64,000 nucleotides of DNA from positions 7,693,294 through 7,757,293 of the forward strand of contig OX393569.1 of NCBI GenBank assembly GCA_947652115.1, in the 5' to 3' direction. Both the position numbers and the translations under genes were made by a program. Origin of the DNA: Blastomussa wellsi. Its lineage: Eukaryota > Cnidaria > Anthozoa > Scleractinia > Plerogyridae. Positions 55,668 to 64,000 of this stretch are shown here, piece by piece. A model generated the notes under the pieces. It ran no database searches and was not told the origin of the DNA. It saw only the letters and a list, made by a program, of their open reading frames with translations. Numbering within the stretch: position 1 is the first letter of the stretch; every line of letters begins with the position of its first letter.

Positions 55668-58600
55668 ATGTTTGCATTATTCTCTGGGCTTTGGAAGTAC
55701 CTTTTCCAGAAAGATGAATACTGCATTTTAATACTTGGCTTGGATAATGCTGGCAAGTCGGTAAGTTTCTGAAGAGAGAATGCTGGATGCTTATCAATAT
55801 AAGCTTAAACAGAAGCCCCCAAATCAAAAGTGTAGTACATGTATAATAATTACTATACTCAAAGAGTAGCCTTTTACATTTTCCTTTATTGCAGTTTTAT
55901 TGCCATAATCTTCAAACAGAGAAAAATATTAGTCAAAATAATGTAAAATCGTTTTGACCTGAATTTTATTTTTGACTACATGTACAGTGTACAGTACCTG
56001 TACAGCATACAATGCATACAATATTCCAAGATATTGGTGACTTCTTCCATTTATTTTGTGCTCCTTGAAATTTTGTGACGGATATTGCAAATCAGATGGG
56101 GTATAATTATTTACATAGTAACAATAATATTGTCTTGGAAATCGTGCAAAATATTGCCCAGTACACTGTACTTAGACAATGAGGCCATAGGCAGAGTTGG
56201 CTAACGTCAGACAATATTCTGAAAGATTGAGCAGGATAATTGTTTTGTTACTCAACAAATTGGCAATGAAACATATTTTACAGCTAGAAACACTGTGGCT
56301 ATGCGGCGCTTTGGAAGAACTCCCACTAATGTGGCCAGGCTCAATTCCAACCTGCTGCCATATTTGGGTTGACTTCATTGTTGATTCTCTCATTGCTCCG
56401 AGGGTTTTTCTCTGGGTTCTCCGGTTTCCCTGCCTCCTTGAAAGCCAACATTTCTCAATTCCAGTATATAATTATTTATAGTGCTCCCTCCCATCCCTCT
56501 CCATCTCTGAAAGCCTTAGTTCTTTTTAACATGTACAAATTGATACAGATGAACATATCTTACAAGGATCAATTTCCCATCTGTCATTCCTACCTTTTAG
56601 ACTCTCCTGGAACAAATAAAGCGAAGGTATGGAAAGAATTACAGTGGGCTGCCATTTGAGAAGATCACAACAACAGTGGGCCTGAACAGTGAGTAACATG
56701 ATTGTGCAGCTGCACCTTTCACTTAAAACATGTTCAAGTTACAGAATGGCAAACAGAAGTTTCAATCAGATGCCAAGGTGCATTCCTTGCAAAGCTTATG
56801 ATGAAGAATTGTGGAATGTATGCCAAGATTTTAAAGGATTGTATAGAAAGTGGGAAAGATCCATGCCAAAGATCTTCCGCATAAATTGCACAGAATGCAG
56901 CACGGGTGACATGCCATTTACATGTACATATAGTACAGTACAGTACATGTAGCATAGAGACCCTCAAACCAGAAGCATGTTACCCAAGATGGTCTGTAGC
57001 TGCACTAAATGCAGTGAACCGTAGGCTGGGCTTTGAGAAGTTGTACAGTATTTTATTTTAGTACAGTGCAGGCCTCATGAAATCAATGAATATTAAAAGT
57101 AGAGGGTCAGTTTAATTTATAAAAAAGACTGCTTCTGGCTTTCCAGCTGGAAAGCACCGAAGCTGTAGCAGCTGTGTACATGTATTATCCCTGACAACCA
57201 GAAATTCCCATAATCTAAAACATACTTCTCTTCTGTACTGGAAAAAATTCAGATTCTACACCTTTCATAAAGAAAATTAAACTCAAGAACATCATTATAC
57301 AGACGTAAGGGTGTACTTATAATTTATGAACCCACCTCAGGAAAGATCAAACATAAGCTTACACTGTATCTCTAATTATTAGTTTTGCATGTTGTGGTTC
57401 AATTTTTACTTTCCTTTGTTCTTGTGAATGGTAAATTATATACAGTAATTATGATAATAAATGCGGAACAAAGGAGAATTGACCATTTTCGCATTGCCCA
57501 TAATACACCTTGTTTACCCCCCAAAATTTTGCATAAGCATTCTTTGTCTTCCGATTCTCTTGGGACGACTGTAATACCCAGGAGAATTGGGAAACAAAAG
57601 TTATGCAAAATTGTGGGGGGTAAATAAGGTGTATTATGGGAAATGCGAAAATGGCCAATAAAAATTAAACCAAGGATAGAATACAGTAATTATTAAACCA
57701 CAACTCTAAGTGTAGTAATACATGTTGATCATGTTTACATGTACATGTGCATGTAGTAGACAGTGTTCAGACTGACAAAGAAGCAGTATTTCATGTATGA
57801 CCTAGCTTCTGGCTGACTGAGGCTCCTGTAGTTATTAGTGTTCAAAATACCGATAACATTTGTGGAATGTCACAGCTTCAACCCCTGCTGTGAGAACTCG
57901 GAAAATCTTCAGTTTAAAATATTTGTGAGTACTTTAGCTTGTGTCATATTCATGCTTAATAATAATAATAATAATAATAACTTTATTTAAGTGTCAATGT
58001 ATTTAGCACCACTGTGCTAATTGGGGACACTGTAAATACGTAAACAAATATTGTAAATGAAATAGAAAGTTCTTAAAAATCCCAACTGGCAGGAGGCAGA
58101 CCAGTTGGCTATTTACAAAGCGTGGAGGAGTTGAATTCGGGGCCACCGAAGACAAATCCGTTTTAGTGGCAGGGAGGAGGACTCGAACCCGGGACCACCT
58201 GATTACAAGTCCAGCGCCCTGACCACTAGGCCACGCTCGCCTCCACTTGTGGAAGTACCATCTCAAATGACCATTAAAGTGCACCTAACCCCAAAATATT
58301 ATTTTCGCTAAAATAAACCTTTGCAACACGTACCAGTTTGAAATGCATTGTTTCTCCTTTTTCCCAATTTCTGACTATTTATAGCATTCAAAGGTTACGA
58401 AAAACTGTGCATTATTTGTTCCACAACCGAGTCAGAAGGGGCCTGTTTCTATTCCCTGTTTGTCGTTACAAACTGATTTGAATCACGTCAAGTCTTTGTA
58501 AACATGCATGCAAATTAGTTTGTGATGTTAAATTGGGAATAGACCCACGCCCCTTCTGACTCAGTCGTGGAACAAATGATGCACAGGTTTTCGTAACTTT

Positions 58601-61600
58601 TGAATATTATAAATAGTCAGAATTTTGTGAAAAGAAGAAAAAAGGTGCAATTTGTTTCAAACTGGTGTAAAGCCTTATTTTAGCAAAAAAATATTTTGGG
58701 GTTACCTGCACTTTAAAGCAAAAGTGCGAAATCACCATGACAATTATTTTACCCTAAATTTGTATTACATGTACAATGTGTTAGTAAAATAATAATGTAC
58801 AGTATGTTTTTTTCAGTAATATTTACCTCATTCTATGTGTTCTTTAGAGTGCAGTAAAATTGTAAAAATTATTTAATAGCTATAAAAATATCATTCATAA
58901 ATAAGTTTATCACAATATTTTATTTATTTTTTCTATTTTTTTTATGTCTGTGCAGTTGGAAAAATCAACATGAGCCATGTGAAGTTGATATTTTGGGATT
59001 TAGGAGGTCAGCAAGAGCTACAGTCTTTGTGGGATAAGGTACATGTAGATACATGTAGTTACAATTGCTAACCTACATTGTACATTTTATTTTGCTTCAA
59101 AATCATCAGAAGTTACATCTAAAAACACTTTTCTTTTTTCTGGATTTTAGTACTTCGAAGAATGCCATGGTGTTGTGTATGTAATTGACTCCACTGATGA
59201 AAAGAGAATGGAGGAATCTCACCAGGCTTTCAGTAAGTAATTTTTACACAAATTTGGTTGTCAAAAAAACTGTTGAATTAGCTGGCAAAAAATTGGAAGT
59301 AGCCAGATGGTGATTATAATTTTCATATATCTGTGCCAGTGTTGAAATAAAAAAATCACAAATTTAAAGTAGCCAGCACAAATGACTCAAGTACATGTAG
59401 CCAGTTAATTCTGCCGACTGCTGGCTGTTAGGGACAACCCTGACAATCCGTGCAGGAACAAACAACCATGTTGCATGTACTGTATAAACAACTGAAACGG
59501 GTGGGAGGGTGGGAAGGACAGTGGTAGACATGACATGTGACCTTATCCCTAACAGAGTTCCTAATACTTGTGCAAAAAACATATCCACTCATTCAGTTTC
59601 ACACAGTTAGTGGGAAATTGCCCTTTTTTCAGGGATTCCATTAAGTTTTTGTGCAGGAGGTCAGTAGGGTTTTTCAGCCAGGCATTTTTAGTTTTTCTTA
59701 TAATAGAAAGTAAGTACAAAAACACTCAGACAAAGTCATGGCTAAGTCTTGTTTGCTACTGGTCATGAAATTATAGTACTGTTTTGATTTTGGTTTGCTG
59801 ATATTTTGCACAAAAAAGAAGTCATACAGTGTACATGTGCACTGCAGTCTGTTGTCATTTGAGATTCTATACAATATTACTGGTATTATTTATTTTACTA
59901 AAATTTTAAAAATTGTCTTGTTCAGTATGTGCTAACAATAAGTGCAATGAAAGTACATAATATTAATTTTCTAGATGGTAATAATCATTTTGGCTTACTG
60001 TACACTTGTGTATTTTTCAGATGGTGTCGTTCAAGATTCTCATTTGGATGGAATTCCTTTCTTAATTCTTGTGAACAAGCAAGATTTAGAGGTCTGTAAA
60101 TATTTGCAGTTTTAACAACACCACAAATTCATGTACGTACATTACACCTGCATTGTTTTGCATTCGTATATACTGGCATAAATTATCTATTTTAGCCACA
60201 ATTAATAAATAAAATTTAAAAATGTTCAGATTCCCAACTCCCTCTATGAAGTGCAGCCTTTAATTACAGCCACAACATAAAAAAGTAACAGATAAAAATT
60301 AAGACTTGATTCAGTAAACCATTTGTTATGAGGCTGCTGACAGTCTACCCAGGTGAGGTCACTGTTAGTTGGATGACAGAAAGCACAGGGATGCCAGGCT
60401 CATGTATGACCATTCGTTCAACACGATGGTGACAAGATTATAAGGAAATGGATGAAAATTTGATGGTAAAATTGATATTGGAAGGAAATGTAATAAATAG
60501 CCATTTAAGTTCACATTAATTTTCATATCATAATTGCTAGTGTGTTGTTTTTGCTGCTCTAACTGCCTCCTTCACAGCCTTTTCTCTTTTGTTAGTGGCA
60601 CAAAGTGGCTATATGGTGTTTGAGATACTATGATTGAGCTGGAACTCCCTTTGCCCCCACTTTCCATAATAATACACTAAGATAAGCGATTGCAAGCGAC
60701 TGAGGATGAAGCAGCTGCTTTAAAGTGTTTTTAACAAATTTTCATACAAATCCTTGTAATCTTGCTGTCGCCATTTTGACCGAGTGGTCCTGGGTTCCCT
60801 GTGCAGAAAGCTCACATTGGACCATTTTACAGTTATGTGAAATGTAACCAGACCTCTGCATGAAAGTGAGGTTTGGGGTGACCTTGTCATGACAAAGACT
60901 AGAAACTAGTTTACATAAGGACACAAGGATTTTCATATCAAGCAAGAGTGTTTGTATGAAAACAAGGTCACCCTCATCCTCACTGCTGTAATTTAATCGA
61001 CCACACAACCAAGAAAATGTGCACATTTACTAGCGATTCACTGCAATAAAAACAAGAACAGAAATAGGCTAAATATGGAGTAGGAAAAATGCAGGTAAAA
61101 GAAAACGAAGCAAGCACAAAATGACTGAAAATAATGAAACTTATATGATTTGTGTGGCCACCATGACATGATAAACACTGACAATGAAAACTAAAAATTG
61201 ACTACATAAGGCGCTTCACCGCACAGTAGAAGTAATAGAAAAAGCTTATGTACGAAAATATGAAAAGTTACGTAACCAGAATTGTCCGGCAAAACTAATT
61301 ACAATGATAAGTATAATTATACATGCAGAAAACTGTGAATCTCAAAAACAAAGACTTGACAATTTGGAATAAAAATGATCATTTTGGCTCCATGGCTCCA
61401 CTCATAGGCTTGCTAACTAATTGTGAAATTTGTTTATCAATTTAATAAGCTTTACACGTAAGAAGATGTTTAAATACTTATCAATAAAGGGCAAAATTAC
61501 TGAGCGCTGATTGGTTGAGAGAGAGGGCATTTTTTCTTAATCGAGGGCATTTTTAGTAATCAAGAGAGGGCATGATTACCTGTTAATGATTGGCTAATCC

Positions 61601-64000
61601 GTTAATTGCCGTAGCGCTAAACAGGCTTCCCAGATAAAAATAGACTGCGCGCGTGATTTTCCTTCGTATAAATTTTGCCCTTTATTGATAAACAAGTAAT
61701 CCCATGAGACCTTGTACTATTAAGGATTAATTGCACTTGAGTTTTCAAAATTTTCCAAATTGCCCTCGTCGCTTCGCGACTCGGGAAATTTTGGAAAATT
61801 TTGAAAACTCTCGTGCAATTAATCCTTAATAGTACTTGGCCTCATGTGATTACCTATACAAACAATATTGTCCCCCTCCAGAGCTGGACATGTGACTTTT
61901 AAAGGCTAATTTATGCACTGCAATTATTTACAAGTCAGCCTGAGGTCAATTTGTCAGCCACAATAGATCGGGAGGCTAATCAGCATTTGTGCATGGTGAT
62001 CTGATGCACTCACAACTCCGAACCGAACTACAGCTAACAATTTTGTCTTCCCGAAAACATTGTACTGTACAGAGATGTACATGTAGAGTATATGGATTGA
62101 ACAAAATTGACTATAAAAAATACATTTGCAGTGCTTGGACTGATGTATACCAATCCTGATTTTATCATGGCTGATGAATCGGTCTACAAATCACGGCATG
62201 TTAATTAGCCTTAACTTTATACACGCCTTTAGGGTTCTCTTGGAGTGGAAGCTGTAAAAAGTATCTTTAATGGAAACTCTCCAAGCTTTGGACACCGGGA
62301 TTATTTTATTCAGCCAACATCTGCTCTGAATGGGTAAGTAAAGAAAGGCAAATCTCTCATTTGTCAGTCTTGTCACTTTCTTGTGGCCATATGCTAAGTG
62401 GTTTTCCATATACATGTAAAATTAAATTTTATATGTTAGCATACATGTACATGTATGCTAGTCAAGGTATGTGGGAGGTGATGTCTACATGTACATGTAT
62501 TTGCACTGAGTACTGAGTACTGGTTGTTTTCTGATGTCACAGTCTACATTAACATAATGTTACTGTGTTACATGTAGTATATAAATTGGCTTTTTTTGAG
62601 TGACTTAAAATGCAAAAGAGACAGAAGTTTATATTAAACTAAAAATAATATTTTGAAATGGTTCAATGTGCCGATTGAACATTGACAAATATGGTAAGTT
62701 CATTATTATCATGTGCTGTATGTGTACTGCGCGTTGATTGTTGTTCATCAAGCCACTACATTTTACACTGTACATGTGCATGTAGTTATCACAAATCAAA
62801 GACTCTAAAGAAGAATGCACACCAGGTACACTGTACCTGGATAATTCCAGCTTCTACAATGTAAATTACTACATGTAAATTGTGTGTGTAAAGTGTTTGA
62901 AAGTGTAGCAATTGCAATAGCTGTTGCTATTCGTGTATTGGATTCTGCGGGTTTTTTTGCATTATGATTCAAGTAATCTAAAGCGGGACTTTTTTTTAGT
63001 CAACAGCGACATTGATGTTGTGTGTCATGGCCAGTCGCTTTATTCAAACCATGTTTATGTTCCTGCTAATTACTGTAAACTAGCAGGAACATTAACGAAG
63101 CAAAAAACCAAAACAGTCAGAAACAAATTGAGGGTAAAGAACAACTGGTCCCCTTTTTCTAAAACATGCCCTCTGTTAAACTGTACTGCTTTTACTGAAC
63201 TACTCTTAGCTTAGAAAAGCTTTCCTCTTACACATAAAACTTTCTTAACTGAGTACCCTGTCATAGCAGGCAGGTCATGTTGCAATGGCTGCATTGTAAT
63301 AGCAGCAAAATTTAAGAGGGGATGAAGATGAAAGCAGTGATTGAAAACTTATCTGATTCAGTTACACAGCAATCATTTGTTCAACTTAAAAATACTGTAT
63401 ACTGTAGCCTTCCAGAACAAAGCCTTAGAGAACAATGCACAGTTAGTGATTGTACTAAAGGACAAAGAAAGAACACAAGTTTTCCTGTGCCTGTAGTTTC
63501 AATAAAAAATAATATATATGTACCCCACTATATGACTCTACCTGTCATCTCCAACCCCTTAAAGATATTTTTTGTAATAATTTATAATACATGCACATGC
63601 TCTTACCAGTTTCTAAAAATAAAGTAGCACAATAAGGATACAATAAGAACGATAACAATATATTTATACAAAGATAAGAATATAATTAATAAAGAACTAA
63701 AAAGTTATATTTATTTGGTAATGAAAAGAACAGATTACAAAGGGAAAATGAACACTATACCTGTGCATTGTTCTCAATTTTATTCTTGCTTCCCTTGTAT
63801 TAAACTGAAATAACCAACACTGTCTCCATAATGACGTCTAATTTGCATTTACCTTTTTTCGTGAAAGTGGATAATCTTTTGACGTAAAATTTCTTTTTTC
63901 TGTTTTGTTTCCTAGAGACGGAATAAGTACAGGGATTGAGTGGCTTGTACAATCAGTTAAAAATAATCTGGAACGGCCACCACGACAAAAAGACATTACA
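55668..64000 (+). CDS. ARFRP1: ARFRP1, Arf-like GTPase of the trans-Golgi
   Basis: ARFRP1 recruits ARL1 and golgins to the trans-Golgi. Exons are 55668-55760, 56601-56688, 58956-59038, 59151-59232, 60021-60091, 62233-62333 and 63916-64000; all phases match (0, 1, 0, 1, 0, 2) and the total is 201 codons, the length of the human protein. Motifs in order are P-loop GLDNAGKS, switch I TTTVGLNIG, switch II WDLGGQ, a YVIDSTDE strand, guanine-specificity NKQD, TSAL and the C-terminal PPRQKDIT. The second residue is Phe, not Gly, so there is no N-myristoylation site, as in human ARFRP1 (MYTLL). The exon 5 donor (GAG|GTCTGT) is weak but the frame fits. The last codon ends at base 64000, so the stop is just outside. 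Confidence 0.97.
57484..57656. mobile_element. Palindromic MITE, relative of 43830-43996
   Basis: The ends CATTTTCGCATTGCCCATAA and complement enclose inner arms TACACCTTGTTTACCCCCCA and complement. The order CATAATACxCxTTGTTT..CCCCAAAATT..GCATAAGCATT matches the element at 43830. It lies in ARFRP1 intron 2. Confidence 0.7.
57957..58247 (-). mobile_element. tRNA-derived SINE with AATAAAG(TTATT)n tail
   Basis: The minus strand starts GGAGGCGAGCGTGGCCTAGT, with GTCCCGGGTTCGAGTCCTCC as B box. It has a different body from the other SINEs and a 3' end CTTAAATAAAGTTATTATT like a LINE tail. It lies in ARFRP1 intron 2. The A- and B-box spacing fits a pol III promoter. Confidence 0.8.
58276..58715. 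mobile_element. MITE in ARFRP1 intron 2
   Basis: The ends AAAGTGCACCTAACCCCAAA and TTTGGGGTTACCTGCACTTT are inverted. The arms extend inward (CTATTTATAGCATTCAAAGG against TTTGAATATTATAAATAG; CACAACCGAGTCAGAAGGGG against CCCCTTCTGACTCAGTCGTG). Confidence 0.7.
60816..61000. mobile_element. MITE family F, copy 2
   Basis: ATTGGACCATTTTACAGTTA, CCAGACCTCTGCATGAAAGT and GGTGACCTTGTCATGA match the copy at 10146. The right end has lost most of its inverted repeat. It lies in ARFRP1 intron 5. Confidence 0.6.
61480..61695. mobile_element. MITE in ARFRP1 intron 5
   Basis: The ends TATCAATAAAGGGCAAAATT and AATTTTGCCCTTTATTGATA are perfect inverted repeats. The interior holds GAGGGCATT repeats. Confidence 0.7.
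61697..61858. mobile_element. Near-perfect hairpin element beside the MITE
   Basis: The arms run GTAATCCCATGAG...GTACTATTAAGGATTAATTG and back with few mismatches, meeting around GCGACTCG/CGTCGCTTC. They are about 75 bp each and start directly after the MITE at 61480. Confidence 0.7.

Noticed and set aside
55352..55756. Minus-strand frame of 134 codons overlapping ARFRP1 exon 1
   Set aside because: It is antisense to a confirmed exon and has no domain; its shared bases are explained by the ARFRP1 coding strand and promoter region.

Overview
This is a eukaryotic window, most likely from a scleractinian coral or a close anthozoan relative. The evidence is intron-rich animal genes (a RIM synaptic-scaffold homologue, ARFRP1, and secreted PAN plus glycine-rich proteins related to the ALK ectodomain), an AT-rich background, long (AAT)n microsatellites, tRNA-derived SINEs, decayed LINE 3' ends and a dense load of short inverted-repeat DNA elements. 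There are no bacterial-style operons, and most open frames in the window are chance or transposon-derived. Species cannot be told from the sequence alone.

Layout. (1) About 1.1-23.8 kb, minus strand: one gene of at least 16 exons, rebuilt here by splice sites and reading-phase matching. It encodes a RIM (Rab3-interacting molecule / RIMS) homologue: a Rab-binding helix, an 8-cysteine FYVE-like zinc finger, an acidic linker, a PDZ domain, a C2A domain and a basic/Ser-rich tail. It runs off the left edge before the expected C2B domain. One linker exon between PDZ and C2A is missing from the model. (2) 24-41 kb: mostly intergenic, with two related plus-strand genes (28.9-30.1 and 38.6-39.8 kb) for secreted PAN/Apple plus ALK-type glycine-rich proteins. 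It also holds a Crypton-type tyrosine-recombinase pseudogene (31.9-32.9 kb, minus) and a frameshifted THAP-domain remnant (33.7 kb). (3) 41.5-51.5 kb, minus strand: an eight-exon gene for a 1,701-residue coiled-coil protein, of which 1,488 residues lie in one 4.5-kb first exon. Its short downstream exons are separated by introns packed with MITEs, SINEs and a LINE fragment. (4) 51.5-55.7 kb: intergenic, with a 926-bp terminal-inverted-repeat element. (5) 55.67-64.0 kb, plus strand: ARFRP1, an Arf-like GTPase of the trans-Golgi, in seven exons totalling 201 codons. The last sense codon is the last three bases of the window, so the stop lies just outside.

The genes do not form an obvious pathway. 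RIM (presynaptic vesicle docking) and ARFRP1 (Golgi trafficking) both act in membrane traffic, but nothing here suggests co-regulation. The most unusual items are the PAN-GRD pair, the reconstructed RIM with a GC-AG intron inside its PDZ domain, the giant-exon coiled-coil gene, and several structured mobile elements. These include a foldback with a 13-bp target-site duplication and a tRNA-like element with 22-bp terminal direct repeats.
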